Shown: one piece after another, positions 1 to 5,306 of the stretch
Layout: every line of letters begins with the position of its first letter
How positions within the stretch are numbered: position 1 is the first letter of the stretch
Assembly (NCBI GenBank): GCA_900552225.1
Contig: URYX01000129.1
Coordinates: 1 to 5,347 of the forward strand
DNA from: an uncultured Oscillospiraceae bacterium
GTDB taxonomy: Bacteria > Bacillota > Clostridia > Oscillospirales > Acutalibacteraceae
DNA length: 5,347 nt
Direction: 5' to 3'
Program-made: the position numbers and the translations under genes
The notes under the pieces: generated by a model
Database searches by the model: none
What the model was told of the DNA's origin: nothing
The model's input: the letters and a program-made list of their open reading frames with translations, nothing else

Positions 1-243
1 GCCGTTCAGATTGCGGTAGGCGGTGTCGAACTGGTTGTCAAACATGAAGGCGGCCAGCTCCTTCAGAATGGCATCCTTGCTGTCAAAGATGTTGTAGAAC
101 GAGCCGTTGGCAACATCCGCCAGCTTCAGGATTTCTGCGGTGGTGGTGCGGGCATAGCCCTTTTCGATGAACAGGCGGACGCATACGGACAAAATCCGCC
201 GCTTGGCGCCCTGCTTATCGTATCTGCGTGCGATGGGAATCAC
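1..243 (-). CDS. TetR/AcrR-family transcriptional regulator, N-terminal part (cut by window edge)
   Basis: Reading the minus strand from a GTG at 243-241 gives 81 uninterrupted codons running off the window. Residues about 14-60 form the typical TetR N-terminal DNA-binding domain: a first helix ending in LFIEKGYARTTTAEI, then a helix-turn-helix with LADVANGSFYNIFDSKDAIL, which contains the family hallmark G-S-F-Y-x-x-F-x-S-K. The ligand-binding C-terminal domain lies outside the window, so the effector cannot be guessed. Such proteins are usually dimeric cytoplasmic repressors, often of a divergent exporter gene, which fits the ABC genes on the other strand. The start is uncertain. The only good Shine-Dalgarno, AAAGGA (minus strand, 250-245), is one base from this GTG, which is too close. 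An ATT at 240-238 would be 4 nt away. The family call is secure; the regulatory target is inference from position. Confidence 0.9.
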   Translation of the reverse strand, partial: MIPIARRYDKQGAKRRILSVCVRLFIEKGYARTTTAEILKLADVANGSFYNIFDSKDAILKELAAFMFDNQFDTAYRNLNG

Positions 244-270
244 ATCCTTTGGGATTTTTACAGTATATCT

Positions 271-298
271 ATTATAGCGCAATGGCGGCGAAATGCAA
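271..298 (-). promoter_or_regulatory. Sigma-A-like promoter of the TetR gene
   Basis: On the minus strand there is a TTGCAT -35 element (298-293), a 16-nt spacer and a perfect TATAAT -10 (276-271). The predicted transcript would start near 264, leaving a leader of only about 20 nt before the TetR coding region. Found by eye; the spacer is one base shorter than optimal. Confidence 0.6.
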
Positions 299-314
299 GG
301 GGAAGCGCAGGAAC

Positions 315-341
315 TTCCGTAAAATTCACACAGAGACGGAA
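315..341. promoter_or_regulatory. Dyad TTCCGT-N15-ACGGAA, possible operator
   Basis: TTCCGT (315-320) and ACGGAA (336-341) form a perfect 6-bp inverted repeat with centres 21 bp apart, two helical turns. It overlaps the direct repeat at 321-354 and sits between the divergent promoters, a plausible place for an operator of the adjacent TetR protein. Six-base arms are short, so chance occurrence is possible. Confidence 0.25.
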
Positions 342-354
342 AAAAGCACACAGA
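321..354. repeat. Direct repeat with 20-bp period, possible operator
   Basis: AAAATTCACACAGA (321-334) is repeated as AAAAAGCACACAGA (341-354). They match at 12 of 14 positions, and the 8-bp core CACACAGA is identical. The 20-bp period puts both copies on nearly the same face of the helix. The repeat lies between the two divergent promoters, about 80 bp upstream of the plus-strand -35. This suits a regulator binding site, but no protein is shown to bind it and two copies could arise by chance. Confidence 0.35.
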
Positions 355-433
355 CATTTCGGCCCGGTGAGATGGCTTACCCTTTACATTTTTCACTTTT
401 TTTGCCTTTTTCGGGGCTTTCTCGGAAAAAGGC

Positions 434-463
434 TTGCTTTTCCGGAGAGGGCTGGCGTATAAT
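434..463 (+). promoter_or_regulatory. Sigma-A-like promoter of the esterase-ABC exporter operon
   Basis: A TTGCTT -35 (434-439), an 18-nt spacer and a perfect TATAAT -10 (458-463) are present. Transcription would start near 470-471, inside the 8-bp palindrome GAAGCTTC (470-477), giving a 5' leader of about 220 nt before the esterase. An 8-bp inverted repeat, CCTTTTTC (405-412) with GAAAAAGG (425-432), lies immediately upstream of the -35. This is the best promoter candidate I found ahead of the plus-strand genes. Confidence 0.6.
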
Positions 464-479
464 GGGGGAGAAGCTTCGG

Positions 480-533
480 ATGCGGCAGGGGAAACGGCCG
501 GCTTGGCAAAACCACGGCGCGGCGGCGGTGTGA
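480..533 (+). other. Possible 17-codon leader ORF
   Basis: An ATG at 480 opens a 17-codon frame, MRQGKRPAWQNHGAAAV, ending in TGA at 531-533. GGAG at 467-470 is 9 nt upstream, but it lies at or before the predicted transcription start, so it may not be in the mRNA. The frame spans the 5' arm of the terminator-like hairpin (496-505), the geometry expected of a leader peptide that controls attenuation. There is no homology evidence, and an ORF this short is easily accidental. Confidence 0.2.
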
Positions 534-566
534 GACGCGGGCGTGGCAGAGCAAGCCGGCCTTTTT
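496..566 (+). terminator. Terminator-like hairpin in the operon leader (candidate attenuator)
   Basis: GGCCGGCTTG (496-505) pairs perfectly with CAAGCCGGCC (552-561), followed directly by TTTTT (562-566). The 46-nt intervening segment contains a nested stem, CCACG (512-516) with CGTGG (542-546), so the structure can fold as one long interrupted hairpin. A GC-rich stem plus U-tract about 30-100 nt after a predicted start site is the layout of a leader attenuator, or of a short terminated RNA. The U-tract is only five residues and the loop is long, so termination efficiency is uncertain. Confidence 0.45.
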
Positions 567-587
567 GACGCTGCGGAGGGCTTTGGC

Positions 588-610
588 GGCGGTCTGTCGG
601 TCAGACCGCC
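588..610 (+). other. Leader stem-loop (9 bp)
   Basis: GGCGGTCTG (588-596) pairs perfectly with CAGACCGCC (602-610) across the 5-nt loop TCGGT. No T-run follows, so it is not a standard terminator. The 9-mer GGCGGCGGT at its 5' side (585-593) also occurs at 521-529 inside the loop of the upstream hairpin, so the ACCGCC arm could alternatively pair there. It is likely part of a structured 5' untranslated region. Confidence 0.4.
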
Positions 611-622
611 AATCTGACGAAA

Positions 623-643
623 GGAAAGCGCAGGAGGCTTTCC
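623..643 (+). other. Leader stem-loop (7 bp) upstream of the esterase
   Basis: GGAAAGC (623-629) pairs with GCTTTCC (637-643) around the loop GCAGGAG. The loop contains a Shine-Dalgarno-like AGGAG (632-636), but no start codon lies at a useful distance. It is the third consecutive stem-loop in the predicted leader. It may simply be a local fold. Confidence 0.3.
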
Positions 644-676
644 CAAAAGCAGGCGGATATTTCGGAAAAAACGGAT

Positions 677-682
677 GGAGGG
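677..682 (+). promoter_or_regulatory. Ribosome binding site that sets the esterase start
   Basis: GGAGGG at 677-682 is 7 nt upstream of the ATG at 690. The alternative in-frame ATG at 675 overlaps this site and has no comparable motif of its own, so the start at 690 is preferred. Confidence 0.75.
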
Positions 683-689
683 ATTGAAA

Positions 690-1499
690 ATGCAGCAGGA
701 GAAGCAGTATTTGTGGGAGACGGGAAAGGTCCCGTATTTTTGTACCGAGTACGGACAGGAGGAGCCGGCGATTACGCCCTTTTTGCTGGACAACGGCCGG
801 AAAAACGGCTGTGTGATTGTCTGCCCGGGCGGAGGCTATGCCTGCCGGATGGAGAGCTACGAGGGAGCGGAGATCGCGCAGTGGCTCAATCAAAACGGCA
901 TCAGCGCCGTGCTGCTGCATTATCGCGTGCATCCGTATCAATACCCGGCAATGACCGAAGACGTGCAGCGTGCGGTGCGCTATGTGCGGTATCGGGCCGG
1001 GGACTGGTCGATCGACCCCGAGAAGGTGGGCGTGATCGGCTTTTCGGCGGGAGGTCATCTCGCCAGCACGACGGCCTACTGCTTTGACCGCGGCCGGGAG
1101 GACGGCGATGCCGTGGACCGCTTCAGCTCGCGGCCGGATGCGGTGCTGCTCTGCTATGCGGTGCTGACGATGGGCCGGTATGCCGACCGGGGAACGCACG
1201 ACAACTTCCTCAAGGGACTGCCGGAGGAGCACGAGCTCGAGCGGGCATTTTCCGCCGAGTGCGCGGTGCGGGAGGATGCGCCGCCCTGCTTCCTGTTCCA
1301 TACACAGGACGACAGCTACGTCCCGGTACAAAACTCACTGATGATGTATGAGACGCTCACCGAAAAGGGTGTGCGCTCCGAGCTGCATATTTTCCCCTGC
1401 GGTGATCACGGAGTGGGGCTGGGGGCTTCCGTGCCCGGCACCTGCCAGTGGCCGACGCTGGCCGTGGACTTTCTGAAGCGGCAGGGGTTTGTCCGCTGA
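690..1499 (+). CDS. Alpha/beta-hydrolase, acetyl-esterase/lipase type (serine esterase)
   Basis: The 269-residue product is a single alpha/beta-hydrolase domain of the acetyl-esterase/acetylxylan-esterase-like group. CPGGGY (residues 45-50) corresponds to the HGGG-type oxyanion-hole loop. GFSAGG (117-122) is the nucleophile elbow with Ser119. The D-x-x-V-P motif near 208-212 gives the likely acid Asp208, and GDHGVG (238-243) supplies His240. The triad order Ser-Asp-His and the length are normal for the family, whose members hydrolyse short acyl esters, often acetyl groups on sugars. There is no signal peptide or membrane segment, so it should be cytoplasmic. The start at 690 is chosen for its GGAGGG site 7 nt upstream. 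It is the first gene after the predicted promoter and lies 67 nt before the ABC genes with no terminator between, so co-transcription is likely. The substrate is unknown: acetylated oligosaccharides are the default guess, and a link to the exporter's cargo is speculation. Confidence 0.85.
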   Translation: MQQEKQYLWETGKVPYFCTEYGQEEPAITPFLLDNGRKNGCVIVCPGGGYACRMESYEGAEIAQWLNQNGISAVLLHYRVHPYQYPAMTEDVQRAVRYVRYRAGDWSIDPEKVGVIGFSAGGHLASTTAYCFDRGREDGDAVDRFSSRPDAVLLCYAVLTMGRYADRGTHDNFLKGLPEEHELERAFSAECAVREDAPPCFLFHTQDDSYVPVQNSLMMYETLTEKGVRSELHIFPCGDHGVGLGASVPGTCQWPTLAVDFLKRQGFVR

Positions 1500-1553
1500 T
1501 GGAGAGCTTCCTGCAACAGGTAGTATGAAACCATTTAAGCAAAGGCGACGGAG

Positions 1554-1569
1554 GGAGGAACGGGCCGTG
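1554..1569 (+). promoter_or_regulatory. Ribosome binding site and GTG start of the first ABC gene
   Basis: GGAGG (1554-1558, within a longer GGAGGGAGGAA tract) is 8 nt from the GTG at 1567. This matches the strong sites at 7 nt used by the other two plus-strand genes. The rival ATG at 1525 has only AGG at 4 nt, and a TTG at 1489 would overlap the esterase. The codons from 1525 to 1566 include AGG, CGA, AGG, CCA and CAA, which are uncommon in the rest of the gene. This also favours 1567. Confidence 0.6.
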
Positions 1570-3411
1570 ACCGAGGAAAAGGAACGGGCACGCCGCGAGC
1601 GCAGAGAGCGCACGCGGCAGGATGCCCGTCTGATCTGGCGCTTTCTGCGCGGCAGCCGGCTGTGGTTTGCCGTGTGTATTGTATCGACGGCCGGCATGGC
1701 GCTGGCGGATATGCTGTCTCCGCAGATCATCCGTATGGCCATCGACAACGCCATCGGCGGCGAGCCGGCCGCATATGCCCCGTGGATCATGGCGCTCGTG
1801 GAGCGCGTCGGGGGCTTTGAACGGCTCGGACGGGATCTGTGGATCATGGCGCTGGCCATTCTGGCGGTGGCGCTGGTCAAGGTGCTGGCGCAGTATGTGT
1901 CGCGCGTCAGCAATACCCGCGCCTCGGAGACGCTGGTGAAAACGATGCGGGATACGCTGTTTACGCATATCGAGCGGCTGCCGTTTGCGTGGCACATGAA
2001 AAACCGCACGGGCGACATCATTCAGCGCTGCACCTCCGATATCGACACGCTGAAAAACTTCATTTCCGAGCAGCTGACATCCGTATTCCGGATCGTGGTG
2101 CTGCTCATTCTGTCCATCTCGTTTATGCTGCCGATGAATCCGTGGCTGACGCTGATCGCGCTGGTGCCGATGCCCTGCATCGTGCTGTATTCGCTGCGGT
2201 TTCACCGCAGCATCGGTGACGGCTTCCGCGCCTGCGACGAGAGCGAGGGCCGACTGTCCGCCATGGCGCAGGAAAACCTGACCGGCGTGCGCGTGGTGCG
2301 TGCCTTCGGGCGGGAGCGGTACGAGCGCGACCGCTTTGAGCGGCACAACGAGGAGTATACCGGCCTTTGGGTGCGTCTGGCGAAGGTGATGAGCCGCTTC
2401 TGGAGCACGGCGGATATTCTGTCGGGGCTGCAGGTGATGCTGGTGGTGGTGTTCGGTGCGGTGTTCTGCATCGGCGGTGCCATGACCGCGGGCGAATACG
2501 TGGCCTTCATCTCGTACAACTCCATGCTGGTGTGGCCGGTGCGTATGCTCGGGCGTATGATCTCCGAAATGAGCAAGGCGGGGGTCTCGGTGGAGCGCAT
2601 CCGCTATATCATGGAATCAGAGGAGGAGACGGACGACCCGGCGGCGCCGTGTCCTCCGATGGACGGCGACATTGCGTTTGAGCACGTGAATTTTGCCTAT
2701 GACGGCTGCCCTCAGCTGCTGCACGACATCACCTTTACGATGCGCGCCGGCAGCACGCTCGGCATTCTCGGCGGCACGGGCAGCGGCAAGTCCACGATGA
2801 TGCTGCTGCTCGACCGGATGTATGAGCTGCCGCCCGAAAACGGACGCATCACGGTCGGCGGTGTGGACATCCGCACCGTGCGCCTGTCCTATCTGCGCAA
2901 AAATATCGGCATTGTCCTGCAGGAGCCGTTTCTGTTTTCGCGCACCATCGAGGAAAATATCGGCATTATGCAGGAGACGCCCGACCCGGACGGAGTGCGG
3001 GAGGCGGCGCGCGCCGCCTGCCTGGACGAGGCCGTCGAGGGCTTTGCCAAGGGCTATGAGACCTTTGTCGGGGAGCGCGGTGTGACGCTCTCGGGCGGGC
3101 AGAAGCAGCGCGCGGCCATTGCGCGGATGCTGACGCAGCATACGCCGATCATGATTTTTGACGATTCGCTGTCGGCGGTGGATACCGAGACGGATGCCAG
3201 GATCCGGGCGGCGCTGGAGGCGCGGTTCGGGAGTGCCTCTATCCTGATGATTTCTCATCGGATCACCACACTGTCCAAGGCGGATAAAATCCTGGTGCTC
3301 GACCACGGACGGATTGTCGAGGAGGGCACCCACGAGCAGCTGAAGGCGGCCGGCGGAATTTATCAGAAGATTTATGAGATTCAGTCGGCACCCGAGGAGG
3401 TGACGGCATGA
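1567..3411 (+). CDS. Heterodimeric ABC exporter subunit with non-catalytic Walker B (TM287/LmrC/BmrC-like role)
   Basis: The 614-residue protein is a half-transporter: a charged cytoplasmic N-terminus (1-29, rich in Arg and Glu), six predicted membrane helices (roughly 31-51, 91-113, 171-190, 192-210, 284-305, 308-330), then a nucleotide-binding domain (about 366-600). Seen in that domain are an A-loop Tyr378, Walker A GGTGSGKST (402-410), Q-loop Gln452, intact signature LSGGQ (508-512), Walker B ending MIFDD (D532, D533), D-loop SAVD (536-539) and switch His564. The catalytic Glu after Walker B is Asp533, the known mark of the degenerate-site subunit in heterodimeric type IV exporters. It overlaps the next gene by 4 bases (ATGA), so the two are translationally coupled and should assemble together in the cytoplasmic membrane. 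They probably export a drug, lipid or peptide; the cargo cannot be read from sequence. If the ATG at 1525 is used, the protein is 14 residues longer. Confidence 0.9.
   Translation: MTEEKERARRERRERTRQDARLIWRFLRGSRLWFAVCIVSTAGMALADMLSPQIIRMAIDNAIGGEPAAYAPWIMALVERVGGFERLGRDLWIMALAILAVALVKVLAQYVSRVSNTRASETLVKTMRDTLFTHIERLPFAWHMKNRTGDIIQRCTSDIDTLKNFISEQLTSVFRIVVLLILSISFMLPMNPWLTLIALVPMPCIVLYSLRFHRSIGDGFRACDESEGRLSAMAQENLTGVRVVRAFGRERYERDRFERHNEEYTGLWVRLAKVMSRFWSTADILSGLQVMLVVVFGAVFCIGGAMTAGEYVAFISYNSMLVWPVRMLGRMISEMSKAGVSVERIRYIMESEEETDDPAAPCPPMDGDIAFEHVNFAYDGCPQLLHDITFTMRAGSTLGILGGTGSGKSTMMLLLDRMYELPPENGRITVGGVDIRTVRLSYLRKNIGIVLQEPFLFSRTIEENIGIMQETPDPDGVREAARAACLDEAVEGFAKGYETFVGERGVTLSGGQKQRAAIARMLTQHTPIMIFDDSLSAVDTETDARIRAALEARFGSASILMISHRITTLSKADKILVLDHGRIVEEGTHEQLKAAGGIYQKIYEIQSAPEEVTA
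3395..3411 (+). promoter_or_regulatory. Ribosome binding site and ATGA overlap coupling the two ABC genes
   Basis: AGGAGG (3395-3400), a full anti-Shine-Dalgarno match, is 7 nt before the ATG at 3408. The ATG shares bases with the TGA stop of the upstream gene (3409-3411). The arrangement favours reinitiation and equal output of both subunits. Confidence 0.8.
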
Positions 3412-5219
3412 AACAGACCTCGAAGGAAACACGCTCCCTGCCGTTTTTCGGCGTGGGCAAGCTGCTGCCGTATCTCCGCCCCTACCGCGCGGTCCTCTGC
3501 GCCATGATTGTCTGCGGCCTGTGCGGCAGTGCGGTGGACGTGGCGCTGCCGCTGTTCCAGCGGTATGCGCTGAATCATTTCGTGAAGGAGGGAACGCTCG
3601 ACACGCTGCCGCTGTACATTGTGCTGTATACGGCGGCCGTGCTGCTGGCCGGAGCGACCAATTATGTGGCCTGCTCCCGCGCCATGCAGGTGGAGGTGAG
3701 CGTCAACCGCGACCTGCGCAATGCGGCGTTCAACCATCTGCAGACGCTGTCCTTTTCCTATTTCAACCAAAACAGCGTCGGCTACATCCATGCCCGTCTG
3801 ATGAGCGATACCTCCCGGATCGGCTCGCTGGTATCGTGGTCGCTGATGGACAGCGTGTGGCACCTGTCCTATCTGGTGGGGGCCGTCGCGGTCATGCTGG
3901 CCGTCAACGCACGGCTTGCGCTGCTGGTGATGACCATTCTGCCGCTGATTGTGCTGCTGTTTTCGGTGTTTCAGAAGCAGCTGATCCACGTCAACCGCGA
4001 GGTGCGCGAGATCAACTCCAAAATCACCGGCAACTTCAACGAGGGCATCACCGGCGCCAAAACCATCAAATCCCTGGTGGTGGAGGACACCATCCGGCGG
4101 GATTTCGTGGCGGATACGGCGCGGATGCGCCGTAAATCGGTGCATGCCTCCCGCCTGCGCGGCCTGTTCGCCGCCACCATGAACCTGGCGTCGTCGCTGG
4201 CGCTTGCGATTGTGCTGTGGCGCGGCGGGTATATTGCCGCGGAGGAGGTCGGCACCTTCTCCATGTTCATGTCGTATGCACAGGGTATGATGGAGCCGGT
4301 GCGGTGGATCATCGATGCCATCTCCGATCTGATTACAACACAGGTCAATATCGAGCGGCTGATGCGGCTGCTGGAGACAAAATCCGACGTGCAGGACACG
4401 CCGGAGGTGGTGGAGCGCTACGGCGACAGCTTTTCGCCCAACAAGGAAAACTGGGAGCCGATGCGCGGCGACGTGGAATTCCGCGACGTGAGCTTCCGCT
4501 ATCCGGACGGCGAGGACTATGTGCTGGAGCATTTCAACCTGAAAATTCCGTTCGGTACCAATATTGCCATCGTCGGTGAGACCGGCGCGGGCAAATCGAC
4601 GCTGGTCAACCTGGTCTGCCGCTTCTTTGAGCCGACGGAGGGGCAGGTGCTGATCGACGGGCGCGATGCCCGCGAGCGGTCGCAGCTGTGGCTGCACTCG
4701 GCCATCGGCTACGTGCTGCAGACGCCGCATCTGTTCTCGGGAACCGTGCGGGAGAACCTGCTCTACGGTAACCCCGGGGCGACGGAGGAGCAGATTGACC
4801 GCGCCCTGCGGCTGGTTTCCGCGAAGGAAGTGGTGGATCGGCTGGAGAACGGGCTCGATTCGGATGTCGGAGAGGGCGGCGACCTGCTGTCCACCGGCGA
4901 GAAGCAGCTCATCTCCTTTGCCCGCGCCATTCTGGCGGAGCCGCGGATCCTGGTGCTCGACGAGGCGACGGCTTCGGTGGATACGATCACGGAGCAGAAA
5001 ATCCAGTCGGCCATCGATACGATCATCAGCGGCCGCACCTCCATTGTGATTGCCCACCGTCTGTCCACGATCAAAAATGCCGACCTGATCCTGGTGGTGA
5101 AGGACGGGCGCATCGTGGAGCAGGGAACCCATGCGGAGCTGCTGCACCGCCGGGGCTATTACCATGCCCTGTATACCCGTCAGTATGAGGACGAAGCGAC
5201 CTCGTCGCTGCTCGGCTGA
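3408..5219 (+). CDS. Heterodimeric ABC exporter subunit with catalytic Glu and degenerate signature (TM288/LmrD/BmrD-like role)
   Basis: The 603-residue half-transporter has six predicted membrane helices (roughly 28-48, 66-88, 147-166, 168-187, 252-274, 280-300) and a nucleotide-binding domain (about 353-590). Motifs seen are Walker A GETGAGKST (390-398), Q-loop Gln438, Walker B LVLDEA with D518 and catalytic Glu519, D-loop SVD (523-525) and switch His550. The signature reads LSTGE (494-498) instead of LSGGQ, so this subunit cannot complete a standard ATP site in its partner. That complements the upstream protein, which has LSGGQ but lacks the Glu. The pair should therefore have one hydrolytic site (this Walker A/B with the partner's LSGGQ) and one degenerate site. 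Length and architecture are ordinary for the family, and the gene is followed by stem-loops that probably end the operon. The exporter class is certain; the substrate is unknown. Confidence 0.93.
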   Translation: MKQTSKETRSLPFFGVGKLLPYLRPYRAVLCAMIVCGLCGSAVDVALPLFQRYALNHFVKEGTLDTLPLYIVLYTAAVLLAGATNYVACSRAMQVEVSVNRDLRNAAFNHLQTLSFSYFNQNSVGYIHARLMSDTSRIGSLVSWSLMDSVWHLSYLVGAVAVMLAVNARLALLVMTILPLIVLLFSVFQKQLIHVNREVREINSKITGNFNEGITGAKTIKSLVVEDTIRRDFVADTARMRRKSVHASRLRGLFAATMNLASSLALAIVLWRGGYIAAEEVGTFSMFMSYAQGMMEPVRWIIDAISDLITTQVNIERLMRLLETKSDVQDTPEVVERYGDSFSPNKENWEPMRGDVEFRDVSFRYPDGEDYVLEHFNLKIPFGTNIAIVGETGAGKSTLVNLVCRFFEPTEGQVLIDGRDARERSQLWLHSAIGYVLQTPHLFSGTVRENLLYGNPGATEEQIDRALRLVSAKEVVDRLENGLDSDVGEGGDLLSTGEKQLISFARAILAEPRILVLDEATASVDTITEQKIQSAIDTIISGRTSIVIAHRLSTIKNADLILVVKDGRIVEQGTHAELLHRRGYYHALYTRQYEDEATSSLLG

Positions 5220-5234
5220 GTAACCGATTTAGGA

Positions 5235-5272
5235 AGCTCCCGGGAGAAGGCTATAGCCTTTCTCCGGGAGCT
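5235..5272 (+). terminator. Stem-loop after the operon, probable terminator
   Basis: AGCTCCCGGGAGAAGGC (5235-5251) and GCCTTTCTCCGGGAGCT (5256-5272) form a long hairpin. Sixteen base pairs are possible with one single-base bulge on each side, around a TATA loop. It starts 16 bases after the stop of the second ABC gene. No T-run follows directly; the nearest (5293-5297) is inside the next stem-loop. An alternative small stem, GAGCT (5268-5272) with AGCTC (5286-5290), precedes that T-run. The position strongly suggests the end of the operon, but the exact termination structure is unclear. Confidence 0.5.
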
Positions 5273-5306
5273 GAGCGTGTCAAAAAGCTCTGTTTTTGAC
5301 ACGCTC
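5273..5306. repeat. Perfect 14-bp inverted repeat
   Basis: GAGCGTGTCAAAAA (5273-5286) is the exact reverse complement of TTTTTGACACGCTC (5293-5306), separated by the 6-nt loop GCTCTG. It abuts the preceding hairpin with no gap. The A/T-runs lie inside the stem next to the loop, unlike a normal intrinsic terminator. It may be half of a bidirectional terminator or a dispersed palindromic element. Being almost symmetric, it folds in RNA from either strand. Confidence 0.55.

Larger units (their letters stand above)
244..689. other. Divergent intergenic regulatory region with long leader
   Basis: These 446 bases separate the minus-strand TetR gene from the plus-strand esterase and contain no convincing protein gene. 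From left to right they hold the TetR promoter, an AT-richer stretch with a direct repeat and a dyad (315-354), a T-rich tract (about 379-411), a plus-strand promoter (434-463), and a GC-rich leader with three stem-loops (496-566, 588-610, 623-643). The only open frames here are a low-quality frame entering from 228 and minus-strand frames antisense to the esterase. None has a suitable ribosome binding site or a recognisable protein. Confidence 0.8.

Noticed and set aside
261..276. TATA-N5-TATA arrangement near the TetR -10 box as an autoregulatory operator
   Set aside because: The arms are only four A/T bases, the centre is not symmetric, and the pattern is explained by the promoter itself.
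405..432. CCTTTTTC/GAAAAAGG inverted repeat as a terminator
   Set aside because: The stem is mostly A/T, no T-run follows on either strand at the right place, and it adjoins the -35 of the operon promoter. It is at most an operator-like element.
228..533. A 101-codon plus-strand frame overlapping the TetR start and the intergenic region
   Set aside because: It crosses two predicted promoters, has no Shine-Dalgarno at its ATG and shows no protein-like composition. Only its last 17 codons, from ATG 480, are kept as a possible leader ORF.
393..1331. A 312-codon open frame on the minus strand across the leader and the esterase
   Set aside because: It is antisense to the esterase, whose catalytic motifs are intact. 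The product is Arg/His-rich without recognisable motifs and would run through the leader hairpins and promoter.
1510..1520. CCTG-CAA-CAGG mini-hairpin between the esterase and the first ABC gene as a terminator
   Set aside because: A 4-bp stem with a 3-nt loop and no T-run is too weak, so the genes are treated as one operon.
1357..2346. A 329-codon minus-strand frame opposite the first ABC gene
   Set aside because: This is a mirror frame of the membrane domain. It has no ribosome binding site, and its His/Arg/Gln-rich translation is typical of antisense GC-rich coding sequence.
3381..5165. A 594-codon open frame on the minus strand opposite the second ABC gene
   Set aside because: It is exactly antisense to a clear ABC exporter. 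Its translation is low-complexity and rich in His, Gln and Arg, as expected for the mirror frame of a GC-rich gene, and no protein domain is visible.
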